Shown here piece by piece: positions 7,938 through 17,434 of a DNA stretch of 64,000 bases. Source of the stretch: Roseiarcus sp963822215. Lineage in GTDB: Bacteria > Pseudomonadota > Alphaproteobacteria > Rhizobiales > Beijerinckiaceae. The stretch lies in the NCBI GenBank assembly GCA_963822215.1, contig CAWGGX010000013.1:124001-188000 (forward strand), in the 5' to 3' direction. The notes beneath the pieces were generated by a model, which did not search any database, was not told where the DNA came from, and saw only the letters and a list, made by a program, of their open reading frames with translations. A program made the translations under genes and the position numbers. Position 1 is the stretch's first letter, and every line of letters starts with the position of its first letter.

Positions 7938-9443
7938 ATGGCGAGGCTACGCTCTTCCTATGTCTGCCAGAACTGCGGGGCCGTCACCCAGCGCTGGCAG
8001 GGAAAATGCGAGTCTTGCGGCGAATGGAACACCATCATCGAGGAGGCCGCCGCGCTCGGCGTCGGCGGCGCGGCGGCGCGGCGCGGCGCGGGCGGACGCC
8101 CCTTCCCGCTCGAGGACCTTGCCGGCTCCTCCAGGCCTGAACCGCGGGTCGCCAGCGGGATCGGCGAACTCGACCGGGTGGCCGGCGGCGGTTTCGTACC
8201 CGGCTCCGCGACCCTGATCGGCGGCGAGCCCGGCATCGGCAAGTCGACGTTGCTCATTCAGGCCTGCGCCGCCGTCGCTCGTGCGGGCGCGCGGGTGGTG
8301 TACGTCTCCGGCGAAGAATCGACCGCCCAGGTCCGCCTGCGGGCTGCGCGGCTAGGGCTCGCGAGCGCCCCGGTCCAGATCGCCGCCCAGACCCTCGTCG
8401 AGGACATCGTGGCGACGCTGGCCTCGGGCGACGCCCCGAAATTCGTGGTGATCGATTCGATCCAGACCATGTGGAGCGACGCCATCGAATCGGCGCCGGG
8501 AACGGTGAGCCAGGTTCGCGGGTCCGCCCAGGCCCTCATCCGCTTCGCCAAGGCGAGCGGCGCGGCGCTGCTGATCGTCGGGCACGTGACCAAGGACGGC
8601 CAGATCGCCGGCCCGCGCGTCGTCGAGCACATGGTCGACGCGGTCTTTTCGTTCGAGGGCGACGGCGCGCACGCCTTCCGCCTTCTGCGCGCGGCCAAGA
8701 ACCGCTTCGGGGCGACCGACGAGGTCGGCGTGTTCGAGATGACGGGGGCCGGGCTCGCCGAAGTGCCGAACCCTTCCGCGCTGTTCCTGGCCGGCCGGGA
8801 TATCGGCGCGGCGCCCGGCGCCTCGGTGTTCGCCGGCGTCGAGGGCGCGCGGCCGCTGCTGGTCGAGATCCAGGCCCTCGTCGCGCCCACTTCGCTCGGC
8901 ACGCCGCGCCGGGCCGTGGTCGGCTGGGAGCCGAACCGGCTCGCCATGGTGCTGGCGGTGCTCGAATCGCACGGCGGGCTGAAGCTCGGTCCGTTCGACA
9001 TCTACCTCAATGTCGCCGGCGGCCTCAGGGTCGCCGAGCCGGCTGCGGACCTTGCGGCGGCCGCGGCGCTGGTGTCCTCGCTGACCGGGGCGACGTTGCC
9101 GCATGACGCGGTCTACTTTGGCGAGATTGCGCTCTCCGGCTCGGTCCGACCCGTCGCCCATACCGCGCTGAGGCTGAAGGAGGCCGCCAAGCTCGGCTTC
9201 GCCCGCGCCTTCGCCCCGCCCGCGCCGCGCGCCGAGGGCGAGACGGCCGCCGCCGGCGTCACGCCGATCGGCTCTGTCGCATCGTTGGTCGCGCTGATCG
9301 CGGCCTCCGCCGTCGAAGCCGGGTCCAGCAGGGGCGCGTCTGGCGGAAGCAAGTCCGGCGCAGGTGGGTCGGTCGCGGACAAGCCGGCGGCAAACGGGCC
9401 GAAGCCCGCGGCCCGGACGCAAACGACGCCTTTGGCTGGGTGA
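7938..9443 (+). CDS. radA: DNA repair protein RadA (Sms)
   Basis: 501-residue branch-migration ATPase that acts in homologous recombination. It shows a C4 zinc finger at the N-terminus (CQNCGAVTQRWQGKCESCGEW), a RecA-like ATPase with Walker A GGEPGIGKSTLL, the RadA-specific KNRFG motif in AAKNRFGATDEVGVFEM, and a Lon-like C-terminal domain. About 40 residues of Gly/Ala/Ser-rich tail (GASGGSKSGAGGSVADKPAANG) make it longer than the usual 450-460. It is divergent from the FixK-like gene and precedes cvpA and purF. Confidence 0.96.
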   Translation: MARLRSSYVCQNCGAVTQRWQGKCESCGEWNTIIEEAAALGVGGAAARRGAGGRPFPLEDLAGSSRPEPRVASGIGELDRVAGGGFVPGSATLIGGEPGIGKSTLLIQACAAVARAGARVVYVSGEESTAQVRLRAARLGLASAPVQIAAQTLVEDIVATLASGDAPKFVVIDSIQTMWSDAIESAPGTVSQVRGSAQALIRFAKASGAALLIVGHVTKDGQIAGPRVVEHMVDAVFSFEGDGAHAFRLLRAAKNRFGATDEVGVFEMTGAGLAEVPNPSALFLAGRDIGAAPGASVFAGVEGARPLLVEIQALVAPTSLGTPRRAVVGWEPNRLAMVLAVLESHGGLKLGPFDIYLNVAGGLRVAEPAADLAAAAALVSSLTGATLPHDAVYFGEIALSGSVRPVAHTALRLKEAAKLGFARAFAPPAPRAEGETAAAGVTPIGSVASLVALIAASAVEAGSSRGASGGSKSGAGGSVADKPAANGPKPAARTQTTPLAG

Positions 9444-9535
9444 CGAACCCGGACGGCTTGGCTATAAGGCCCTCCGCAGGATGCGCCGGACGCCGTCGCC
9501 CATGCCTTTTCCGCGTTTCGACAAGGTTGATTCGG

Positions 9536-10255
9536 ATGCCTTCCTATCTCGATCTCGCCGTTCTCGCGATCGTCCTGGTTTCGGCGATCCTGTCGATGCT
9601 GCGCGGTTTCTCGCGCGAGGTGCTGGCGATCGCGTCCTGGGCGGCGGCGGCGGCGGCGGCCTATTATTTCTACCCGGTTGTGACCCCCTATCTCACGCCC
9701 TATATCCACAAGGACGTCATCGCGGAAGCGGCGGCGGCGGCGCTGGTGTTCTTCGCCACGTTGATCGTCGTTTCGTTGTTTACCGTCAGACTGTCGGACG
9801 CGATTCTCGACAGCAAGATCGGCGCTCTCGACCGAACGCTCGGTGTTGTCTTCGGCGTGGCGCGCGGATTTCTGCTTGCGGTGGTCGCATTCGCGATCTT
9901 CAACTGGCTGGTTTCGGATAAGCAGCAACCGGAATGGGTGAAAACCGCAAAAATGCGCCCGATCCTGACGGACACGGCGGACAGGATCGTGGCCCTGCTG
10001 CCCGAGGACGCCGCAACGACCATCGACGCGTGGATCAAGTCGCGGGGGAACGTCACTCCGGCGAACGACGAACCGGTCGACGACGACGCGAGCGCGCCGA
10101 CTGGGGTCAAAGCGGCGACGCCCCCACCGGCGTCGGGCCCGCAAGTCGTGCAGAGGAAGCCGGACGCTGCGGCGCCCTCGACATCCATGACCGACAAACA
10201 GAAGCTCGACGCGCTGATCAATGGTCGCCCGGTTTCGACGGCGCCGAAACAATGA
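9536..10255 (+). CDS. CvpA family membrane protein
   Basis: 239-residue protein starting MPSYLDLAVLAIVLVSAILSMLRGFSREVL, which is the conserved N-terminus of CvpA (colicin V production) proteins, with four membrane helices in the first 135 residues and a soluble, Pro/Ala-rich tail. An open frame extends upstream to 9440 but lacks family similarity, so the start at 9536 is used. It overlaps purF by four bases (ATGA), the usual cvpA-purF arrangement. Function in the cell is not well defined. Confidence 0.92.
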   Translation: MPSYLDLAVLAIVLVSAILSMLRGFSREVLAIASWAAAAAAAYYFYPVVTPYLTPYIHKDVIAEAAAAALVFFATLIVVSLFTVRLSDAILDSKIGALDRTLGVVFGVARGFLLAVVAFAIFNWLVSDKQQPEWVKTAKMRPILTDTADRIVALLPEDAATTIDAWIKSRGNVTPANDEPVDDDASAPTGVKAATPPPASGPQVVQRKPDAAAPSTSMTDKQKLDALINGRPVSTAPKQ

Positions 10256-11733
10256 GTCCCGCGAGACCGGACGCGGACGCCGATCCTGGCGTCAATCTCG
10301 ACGAGGACCGCCTGCATGAGGAATGCGGCGTCTTCGGCATCTTCGGCCACCCCCACGCGGCGGCGATCGTCGCGCTTGGCCTTCATGCCCTGCAGCACCG
10401 CGGGCAAGAGGCGGCCGGCATCGTCGCCTTCGACGGCCAACGCTTTCATTCGGAGCGGCGCCAGGGTCTCGTCGGCGATTACTTCTCCAGCGCCGCCGTC
10501 ATCGATCGCCTTCCCGGCCAAACCGCAATCGGTCATGTACGCTACTCGACCACCGGCGAGACGGCCTTGCGCAACGTCCAGCCGCTGTTTGCCGAGCTCG
10601 AGGCGGGCGGCCTCGCCGTCGCCCACAACGGCAATCTGACCAACGGCCTGACGCTCCGGCGCGAGCTCATTCGCGGCGGCGCGATCTGCCAGTCGACCAC
10701 CGACACCGAGGTCGTCCTGCTGCTGGCGGCGCGCTCGCGTCGGCCAAAGATCGTCGACCGTTTCGTCGAGGCGCTGGCCGAAATCGAGGGCGCCTACGCC
10801 CTGGTGGCGCTGACCAACAAGAAGCTGATCGGCGCGCGCGACCCGCTTGGCATCCGCCCGCTGGTGCTCGGCGAGCTCGACGGCTGTCCCATCCTCTGCT
10901 CGGAGACCTGCGCGCTCGACATTATCGGCGCCAGGTTCATCCGCGACATCGAGAACGGCGAGGTCGTGGTGATCGACGCCGACGGGGTTAAGAGCTTCTT
11001 CCCCTTACCTCGCCAGCCGGCGCGGCCGTGCATTTTCGAATACGTCTATTTCGCCCGGCCGGATTCGGTCGTCTACGGGCGTTCGGTCTACGACGCCCGC
11101 AAGGCGATGGGCGAGGAGCTCGCGCGCGAAGCTCCGGCGGACGCCGACGTCGTGGTGCCAGTGCCGGATTCCGGCGTGCCGGCGGCGATCGGCTACGCGC
11201 GCGGCTGCGGTCTTCCGTTCGAGCTCGGCATCATCCGCAACCACTATGTCGGCCGGACTTTCATCCAGCCGACCCAGTCGATCCGCGAGCTCGGCGTGCG
11301 CATGAAGCACAACGCCAACCGGGCCGTAGTGGCCGGCAAGCGCGTGGTGCTGATCGACAATTCGATCGTGCGCGGCACGACCAGTGTCAAGATCGTGCGG
11401 ATGATGCGCGAGGCGGGCGCACGCGAAGTGCATTTTCGCATCTCCTCGCCGCCGATCGCCTATCCCGACTTCTACGGCATCGACACGCCCGAGCGCGACA
11501 AGCTTCTGGCCGCGCGCATGGATCTCGAGGCCATGCGCGGGTTCATGGGCGCTGACAGCCTAGCGTTTCTGTCGGTGGCCGGGATCTACCGGGCGATGGG
11601 ATTTGCCGAGCGGAACCCGCGGCAGCCGCAGTTCACCGATCACTGCTTCACCGGCGATTACCCGACCCGGCTCACCGACCAGGACGGCGAGCGGGGAAGC
11701 GGACGCCTGCCGCTGCTCGCCGAGGCGGGCTGA
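10252..11733 (+). CDS. purF: amidophosphoribosyltransferase PurF
   Basis: 493-residue enzyme of the first step of purine synthesis: PRPP plus glutamine gives 5-phosphoribosylamine. A short propeptide precedes the catalytic cysteine (Cys25 in HEECGVFGIFGH) of the class II glutaminase domain. The C-terminal phosphoribosyltransferase domain has the PRPP loop VVLIDNSIVRGTTS. The start codon overlaps the cvpA stop, so the two are co-translated. It is full length. Confidence 0.97.
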   Translation: MSPARPDADADPGVNLDEDRLHEECGVFGIFGHPHAAAIVALGLHALQHRGQEAAGIVAFDGQRFHSERRQGLVGDYFSSAAVIDRLPGQTAIGHVRYSTTGETALRNVQPLFAELEAGGLAVAHNGNLTNGLTLRRELIRGGAICQSTTDTEVVLLLAARSRRPKIVDRFVEALAEIEGAYALVALTNKKLIGARDPLGIRPLVLGELDGCPILCSETCALDIIGARFIRDIENGEVVVIDADGVKSFFPLPRQPARPCIFEYVYFARPDSVVYGRSVYDARKAMGEELAREAPADADVVVPVPDSGVPAAIGYARGCGLPFELGIIRNHYVGRTFIQPTQSIRELGVRMKHNANRAVVAGKRVVLIDNSIVRGTTSVKIVRMMREAGAREVHFRISSPPIAYPDFYGIDTPERDKLLAARMDLEAMRGFMGADSLAFLSVAGIYRAMGFAERNPRQPQFTDHCFTGDYPTRLTDQDGERGSGRLPLLAEAG

Positions 11734-11750
11734 AGCTCCGCGCCACGCGC

Positions 11751-11877
11751 CTACTGGAACAACTTCATGGCGTTCACGAGGGTGCCGTAGAATTCCCCAC
11801 AGCAGCGGGATCCCGACGAAGCCCCACGCGAGGGCCAGTTCGAGCGCCGTCATGCCGCGAACCTTTTCGTCTGACAT
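11751..11877 (-). pseudogene. orphan MFS-transporter small subunit, frameshifted
   Basis: A 127-base reading unit that starts MSDEKVRGMTALELALAWGF and continues VGIPLLWG. One extra base in GAATTC at 11790-11795 breaks it; dropping one base gives an end FYGTLVNAMKLFQ and a stop, 41 residues in all with one membrane helix. The helix and the W-G-x-Y-G-T-L-x-N-A-x-K-L-F-Q tail resemble the small single-helix proteins found beside some MFS carriers. No MFS gene is adjacent; the neighbours are purF and a PiT transporter. The frame break may be a sequencing error. Confidence 0.6.
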
Positions 11878-12166
11878 TTTCCTCTCCCTCAGCCGACTCC
11901 GATCACGTCGTCCGGCGTTTTCGGATCCATGTGGCGCCGGTCGCCGGTTGATATGGCGAGATCTGAGCCTTGCCGCTTGGACCGCCGGCGATCGACCTCG
12001 GTGATGTTCGCCAGGCGCAGCTCTTTGCCGCGGACGCCTGTTCAGATTCGCGCAGGGTAGCGGCTTTGGCAACGCCAATCTTGCTGCGAACTCAAGCGGC
12101 GAACCTTCACAGCGTTGTCACACGGGGTCGCGATACAGAGAGCCCGCAGTCCCGAGGAGCGCCGCG

Positions 12167-13789
12167 ATGACAGCCGTAACCGACCTTTCGACGCCGGGCG
12201 CGGCCGCGCCCCCTTCGGGCAAGCCGCAGCTCGACCACCCTATGGACATCCGGCTTGCGCTGGGGATTCTCGCAGTGCTCGCTGGCGGTCTGTTCTACAT
12301 GGCCTATTCGATACGCTCGGATATTACCGAATCCGGCGGAGGACCGACGACGATCCTGCCATTCGTGCTGCTCGGCCTCGCCATGCTGATCGCGCTCGGT
12401 TTCGAATTCGTCAATGGCTTCCACGACACCGCCAACGCCGTCGCGACCGTCATCTACACCCACGCCCTGCCAGCGCAATTCGCCGTCGTCTGGTCGGGGT
12501 GCTTTAACCTGCTCGGGGTGCTCGCTTCCAGCGGCGCTGTCGCCTTCGGCATCGTTTCGCTCTTGCCGGTCGAACTCATCCTGCAGGTTGGCTCGAGCGC
12601 CGGCTACGCGATGGTGTTCGCTCTGCTGATAGCGGCGATCATCTGGAATCTGGGCACATGGCTTTTAGGCATCCCGGCCTCCAGCTCGCACACGTTGATC
12701 GGCTCGATTGTCGGCGTCGGCGTCGCCAACGCGCTCATGCGCGGCGTGGACGGCACCTCCGGCGTCGACTGGGATCAGGTGACGAAGATCGGCGAAGCTC
12801 TGCTATTTTCGCCGCTCTTCGGCTTCGTCCTTTCCGCGCTGCTGCTCCTTCTGATGAAGGCGATCGTGCGGGTGCCGGCGCTCTACAAGGCGCCCGAGGG
12901 CCGTAACCCCCCGCCGCCGTGGATCCGCGGCCTTCTCGTCCTCACCTGCACGCTGGTCTCGTTCTTCCACGGATCGAATGACGGCCAGAAGGGCATGGGC
13001 CTGATCATGCTGATCCTGATCGGCGTCGCGCCGACCGCCTACGCCTTGAACCGGGCGCCGCCGGCAGGGCACGCCGAATCGTTCATCGCCGCCGCGCAGG
13101 ACGCCTCGAAGGTCGTCGCGGCGCACGGAGCGGGCTTCGACGTGATCGGCGACCCCCGCCCCGCGGTCACCGAGTACGTCCATGCCCACAAGATCTCCGA
13201 GGGCACCTATCCTTCGCTCGCGGTGCTGGTGAAGCAGATCAGCGATCAGGTCAAAGACTACGGCTCCGTCGCCAGGACGCCGCTCGACAAGGTGCAGAAC
13301 GTCCGCAACGACATGTATCTCGCCTCGGAGGCGCTGCGCGTCCTCACCAAGGACAAGGAAAGCGAGCTGACCGACGCCGAGAAGAAGCAGATCGGCGAGT
13401 TCAAGAAACAGCTCGACTACGCCACCAAGTTCATCCCGATCTGGGTGAAAATCTGCGTGGCGATTGCGCTCGGCCTCGGCACGATGGTTGGCTGGAAGCG
13501 CATTGTTGTGACCGTCGGCGAGAAGATCGGCAAGACCCACCTCACCTACGGCCAGGGGGCCGCGGCCGAGCTCATCGCGGCCGCCACGATCGGCGCGGCC
13601 GACGGTCTCGGCCTGCCGGTGTCGACGACCCACGTGCTGTCGTCCGGCGTGGCCGGCACGATGGTCGCTAACGGCTCAGGCATGCAGTGGTCGACGGTCG
13701 GAAGCATCGCGCTCGCTTGGGTGTTGACCTTGCCGGCCGCGATGCTCTTGTCCGGCGTCCTGTTCTTCATCTTCCGCCACGTCTTCTGA
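12167..13789 (+). CDS. PiT family inorganic phosphate transporter
   Basis: 540-residue inner-membrane phosphate carrier. The two duplicated signature regions are visible: GFEFVNGFHDTANAVATVIYT near the N-terminus and VSFFHGSNDGQKGMGLIMLILIGVAPTAYAL in the middle, plus GLPVSTTHVLSSGVAGTM near the end. A soluble insert of about 130 residues (roughly residues 305-420) lies between the helix bundles, a known variant in alphaproteobacteria. It is monocistronic, with about 430 bases upstream that hold only the MFS small-subunit remnant on the other strand. Confidence 0.93.
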   Translation: MTAVTDLSTPGAAAPPSGKPQLDHPMDIRLALGILAVLAGGLFYMAYSIRSDITESGGGPTTILPFVLLGLAMLIALGFEFVNGFHDTANAVATVIYTHALPAQFAVVWSGCFNLLGVLASSGAVAFGIVSLLPVELILQVGSSAGYAMVFALLIAAIIWNLGTWLLGIPASSSHTLIGSIVGVGVANALMRGVDGTSGVDWDQVTKIGEALLFSPLFGFVLSALLLLLMKAIVRVPALYKAPEGRNPPPPWIRGLLVLTCTLVSFFHGSNDGQKGMGLIMLILIGVAPTAYALNRAPPAGHAESFIAAAQDASKVVAAHGAGFDVIGDPRPAVTEYVHAHKISEGTYPSLAVLVKQISDQVKDYGSVARTPLDKVQNVRNDMYLASEALRVLTKDKESELTDAEKKQIGEFKKQLDYATKFIPIWVKICVAIALGLGTMVGWKRIVVTVGEKIGKTHLTYGQGAAAELIAAATIGAADGLGLPVSTTHVLSSGVAGTMVANGSGMQWSTVGSIALAWVLTLPAAMLLSGVLFFIFRHVF

Positions 13790-13852
13790 CGGACGATTCG
13801 ACGGACACAATCGCTAGGACCGCGCACCCCGACGCGGTGCCTTTCGTTCGGC

Positions 13853-14518
13853 TCAGCCGCCGTAGAACGCGACCGGCCTGGCGCGCGCCCGGGGGATGCG
13901 GACGCCGCGGGCCCTGTAGTCCTCGAGCGTCAGATACATCATCGCCGTCATCAGCGCGTCGGAATAGGCGTCATGCTGGGCGAGCGCAGGCAGGCCGAGA
14001 TCCCTGAGGATGCTCATGAATCGCAGATCGACCTCGGTGCCGGGGGGCGCGTCGCGGTACTTCTGCTCGTAATAGATTCCGGAAACCTCGATCTGCGCGT
14101 TCGGCAGCTCGATCCCGAGCATGCGCCGCACGTGCTTGTTCAGCATCGCGACGTCGAACTCGAGGTAGAAGCCGACCAGCGGCCGCGACCCGATGAACCG
14201 CAGGAGGTCGGGCAGCACCGCCTCGATCGGACGCCCTCCGGCGACGTCCTGCTCGCGCAGGCGATGGACCTTGATGGCGTCCGGATTGAGCCTGACCCTC
14301 GGCTTGACCATCGCCTCGAAGCGCTCGCTGGTGAGGATCCGGTTGTCGCGGATCCTGATCGCGGCGACCGTGACAATGTCGTCCTTGCGGGCGCTGAGGC
14401 CCGTCGTCTCGCAGTCGATCGACACTGCTTCGCCTTGTGGCGGCGGATCGAACAGGAAACGATAGGCGGGATCACGCAGGAGATGCAGCAGAACCCGCCG
14501 CTTGAGCTTCAACAGCAT
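13853..14518 (-). CDS. DnaQ-like 3'-5' exonuclease
   Basis: 221-residue protein with an RNase T/DnaQ-type exonuclease fold: ExoI motif SIDCETTGLSARKDDIV, ExoII around PLVGFYLEFDVAMLNKHV and ExoIII with AQHDAYSDALMTAMMYL (the H-x-A-x-x-D pattern). It resembles the epsilon proofreading subunit but is a stand-alone protein. Its start codon overlaps the stop of the upstream cNMP/CBS gene by one base, so the two form an operon. This pair is often found near acetate and solute symporter genes; the cellular role is not established. Confidence 0.88.
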   Translation of the reverse strand: MLLKLKRRVLLHLLRDPAYRFLFDPPPQGEAVSIDCETTGLSARKDDIVTVAAIRIRDNRILTSERFEAMVKPRVRLNPDAIKVHRLREQDVAGGRPIEAVLPDLLRFIGSRPLVGFYLEFDVAMLNKHVRRMLGIELPNAQIEVSGIYYEQKYRDAPPGTEVDLRFMSILRDLGLPALAQHDAYSDALMTAMMYLTLEDYRARGVRIPRARARPVAFYGG

Positions 14519-16314
14519 CAGAACATCGCTAGATTGAAGTGCCGGCGCAGCATCTCGCGCAGGCGCTTCACCACATGGAAGGCGTCGCGCAAGAGATCAC
14601 GCTCCATGGTCGACAGCTCGCCGGGCTTGACGAGGCTGGTCGAGACCTTCTCCGCAATCTGAGCGTCGAGGCGCAGCGTCATCAGGTAATGCAGCGCCTG
14701 AACGAGTTCGCGCGCGAACTGGCTGTCGAACAGGCTAAGTTCCGCGAGCTTGCCGATGCGCGCCGCCGTTCCCGTCTCGTGCAGCCCCTTCTCCAGCGCC
14801 AGCGCCCGCACGCCGTGCACGATCGGAAAGATGCCGCCCTTCTTCAGATCGAGCGCGTCGCCCTCCGCCTTCGAGGTGACGAGATTGTTGAAAAACCCGA
14901 TCGGCGTCGGAAAGGCGTCGATCGCGCGGGCGAAGCGGGCGAGCCGCAACCGCTCGCCGTGCATGAGGTCGATCAGCTCCTGCTTGGCGGCCCGGAGAAG
15001 CCCAGGATCGCCCGCCGTCGCCTCGGCGTCGTAGAAGATCGCGATGTTCATCGCGCCCGTCTCGTCCGACACCGCGAGCCAGCGCTGGAAATCGGCGCGA
15101 TAGTCGTCGAGCGTTTTCGACCAGACCGGATTGCGCACCATCACTTCGCCCGGGCACGGCGGGAAGCCACATTCAGCCAGCGCGTCGAAGACGTCGGCAC
15201 GGAACTTGACGAGGTCCCCATTCGGCACGGGCGCCGAGAGAATGAGCCCGTTGTCCTGGTCGGTGCGGAAAGTCTGCTCGCCGCGTCCCTCGCTGCCCAT
15301 CACCACGAAGCAGCCGGCCTCGCGGATGGACTTGGGCGCGACGAGCTGAAAAAGCTTGTGATGCAGGCGCCGGTTGAGATCGGAAACGATCTCGCAGACG
15401 AGGTCGACCCTGACCCCTTGCCGGCGCATCAGGCGAATCTGCGGCTCGATCCGGCGCGCCGCGCGCGCGAGGTCGGACACGTCGCGCGACCGGTCGATCC
15501 GCCCGGCGACAAGCTGCGCGTTGCCGGCGAGGAAGCTCACGAGGTCGATATCCTCGAGCAGGCCGACAAACTGTCCGTCTGCGCCGATGGCGACGCGGCG
15601 CTTGTTGTATTTCGTCATGCGCAGGAGCGCGGTCGTGACGAGGTCGTCGGGCGCGACTGAGACGACCGGCCGGTGCGCCAGCGGACCGATGGCGCTGTGG
15701 AGTGGCAGGCGCTCGCAAAGGACGGCGTTCAGGAGATCCGAGCGGGTGACGATTCCGACGCCTTCGGCTTCGGTGACGAACAGCGCGTAGGTCTTGTGGT
15801 CCCGCATCAAGAGGCCCGCTTCGGCGATCGTCTCCGTCGCATCGACATAGATGGCGGGATGATGAAAGAGCTCGTCCACCCGCGCCCCGAGCAGGGGCGT
15901 GAACCGGGCCTCCTCCTCCTCGCGCGACACCGTGTCGAGCTTGTGGGCGATGTCGAGGTAGAAGAACGAGGCGAAGCGCGGGTTCTCGTTGATGAGCCTC
16001 AGGGTCACAGCGCCCGGCAGGAGGTTGCAGAGCGTTTCCTCGCGCGCGACGAAGGCGTTGGAGCTGCGGCCCTGCACCAAGGCGCGCGAATCGAACATGT
16101 CGCCCGGGCCTCGCAGCGCCACGAGATCGTCGCCGTCGCGCTCCTCGACGGCGCCCTTGATGACGATGAACAGGCTTTCGGGCGCGCCGCCGCTGGCGAT
16201 GATGGTCTCGTTCGGCCGGTAATAAGCGATGTCGAGCGCGTCTCGGACGACGTCGATCTCCTCGCCGCTCAGCCGGTCGAACGGCGCATTGCGCGGATCG
16301 AAATGCTGCGCCAA
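14518..16314 (-). CDS. cNMP-binding / CBS / DUF294 nucleotidyltransferase-like protein
   Basis: 598-residue soluble signalling protein. In order it has a cyclic-nucleotide-binding-type domain (about residues 10-120), two CBS repeats (about 155-270), a DUF294 nucleotidyltransferase-like domain with GSEGRGEQTFRTDQDNGLI (the G-S-x(9)-D-x-D core, as in GlnD), and a C-terminal DUF294 helical domain. Such proteins are thought to sense nucleotides and modify a partner; no substrate can be named. It is co-transcribed with the DnaQ-like gene. Confidence 0.9.
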   Translation of the reverse strand: MAQHFDPRNAPFDRLSGEEIDVVRDALDIAYYRPNETIIASGGAPESLFIVIKGAVEERDGDDLVALRGPGDMFDSRALVQGRSSNAFVAREETLCNLLPGAVTLRLINENPRFASFFYLDIAHKLDTVSREEEEARFTPLLGARVDELFHHPAIYVDATETIAEAGLLMRDHKTYALFVTEAEGVGIVTRSDLLNAVLCERLPLHSAIGPLAHRPVVSVAPDDLVTTALLRMTKYNKRRVAIGADGQFVGLLEDIDLVSFLAGNAQLVAGRIDRSRDVSDLARAARRIEPQIRLMRRQGVRVDLVCEIVSDLNRRLHHKLFQLVAPKSIREAGCFVVMGSEGRGEQTFRTDQDNGLILSAPVPNGDLVKFRADVFDALAECGFPPCPGEVMVRNPVWSKTLDDYRADFQRWLAVSDETGAMNIAIFYDAEATAGDPGLLRAAKQELIDLMHGERLRLARFARAIDAFPTPIGFFNNLVTSKAEGDALDLKKGGIFPIVHGVRALALEKGLHETGTAARIGKLAELSLFDSQFARELVQALHYLMTLRLDAQIAEKVSTSLVKPGELSTMERDLLRDAFHVVKRLREMLRRHFNLAMF

Positions 16315-16437
16315 ACCTTCCCTCCCTCGTCTGGGCGCAACTTGTCCCTGCGACGCTCAGGCTTTGCAAGTGGACAATGGTCAAACGCGGGCCGCCGGGT
16401 GCAGGAGCGAGCTGCGAATCGATCGGGTCGGCGAGCG

Positions 16438-16575
16438 CAAATCCCCCTCGCCCCGCTTGAGGGGAGAGGGCCGGGATGAGGGGCAGCGCCAACCTCGGAG
16501 GCTTGGCGCTGCCCCTCGTCCGGCGCCATAGCCCGTCGAGAGACGGGCGTCTTTCGACGCCCTATGCGGGGAGAA
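16438..16575. repeat. dispersed palindromic intergenic repeat with hairpin
   Basis: GC-rich repeat block with ...CCCCTCGCCCCGCTTGAGGGG and AGGGCCGGGATGAGGGG, then a perfect hairpin GCCCGTC-GAGA-GACGGGC at 16531-16548 followed by TCTTTCGACGCCC. The same hairpin unit recurs after rhaS (33887-33925), and a variant lies near 20225-20265. It probably ends transcription on one or both sides. Confidence 0.7.
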
Positions 16576-16596
16576 GGGACCGAAAAGCGACGCGCC

Positions 16597-16880
16597 CTAA
16601 GCCGAGACCGAGATTCTCCCGATCTCGCCGGCGCTTGGGAGGCTTTCGACGCTCCAGCAAGCCTGCATGACTCGCTGGATCGCGGACGGTGGAAGGACGC
16701 CGTCGGCAAGGTCGGCGAACTTGGCCTCGAGCTGTGTGTCCGTCATCGGGACTTCGACGCTGCCGATCGCATGCGCGATGAAGCGGCGCAGCGTCCGCCT
16801 GTCCTTCGGCGCAATCGTCATGTCGATCTGCGCCGGCTCGATTCCGGGCATGACGACCGGGATCGCCTTGGCGCGCTTTC
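16597..16880 (-). pseudogene. C-terminal remnant of an MmgE/PrpD family protein
   Basis: About 90 residues ending in a stop at 16597 match the end of MmgE/PrpD dehydratase-type proteins: FIAHAIGSVEVPMTDTQLEAKFADLA followed by VMQACWSVESLPSAGEI. The remaining 350 or so residues that the family needs are absent; the YbhB-like gene ends 6 bases upstream of the fragment. There is no plausible start codon with a ribosome-binding site. The fragment is a decayed remnant. Confidence 0.7.
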
Positions 16881-16885
16881 GCGTC

Positions 16886-17434
16886 TCAGTAGCCCCAAAC
16901 GCCCGTGAGTGTCGCCTTCGCCAGCGTGTGGAAGTGAAGGTTGAAGCCGACGACCGCCGCCGAGGAATTTTCGTCGGCGTCGAGCTTGTCTGTGTCCACC
17001 GCGAAGATGGTGAAATGATAATGGTGCGGCTTGTCGCCCTTGGGCGGGCACGGACCGCCATAGCCCGGCGCGCCCCAATCGGTGCGGCTCTGGATGGCGC
17101 CCTTCGGCGCCGCATCGCTCTTGGGATCGCCCGCGCCTTTCGGCAGGCTGGTCACGTCCGGCGGAATGTTGAAGACGACCCAGTGCCAGAACCCGCTTCC
17201 GGTCGGCGCGTCGGGATCGTAGACGCTGAGCGCAAAGCTCTTGGCGCCCTTCGGGGCGCCCGACCAGCTTAGCGCCGGCGAGACGTTTTTGCCGCCGCAG
17301 CCGGCGTACACCTGCTCATCGGCGATGCGCGCGCCCGGCTTGATGTCGGGGCTGGTCAGGGTCAGCGCATGAGCCGCACCGCCGAGGGCGAGAAGCGCGG
17401 CCAGGATGGACCCGGCAAATACCTTCGTCGACAC
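16886..17434 (-). CDS. YbhB/YbcL family (Raf kinase inhibitor-like) periplasmic protein
   Basis: 182-residue protein of the phosphatidylethanolamine-binding fold, with the signature DPDAPTGSGFWHWVVFNIP and GYGGPCPPKGDKPHHYHFTIFAVD. A signal peptide (about residues 1-25, VFAGSILAALLALGGAAHA) predicts export. The start is a GTG at 17434, chosen because a strong AGGAGG lies 6 bases upstream; the longer open frame to 17752 has no such support and a non-family N-terminus. No partner is known for the bacterial family. Confidence 0.9.
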   Translation of the reverse strand: MSTKVFAGSILAALLALGGAAHALTLTSPDIKPGARIADEQVYAGCGGKNVSPALSWSGAPKGAKSFALSVYDPDAPTGSGFWHWVVFNIPPDVTSLPKGAGDPKSDAAPKGAIQSRTDWGAPGYGGPCPPKGDKPHHYHFTIFAVDTDKLDADENSSAAVVGFNLHFHTLAKATLTGVWGY

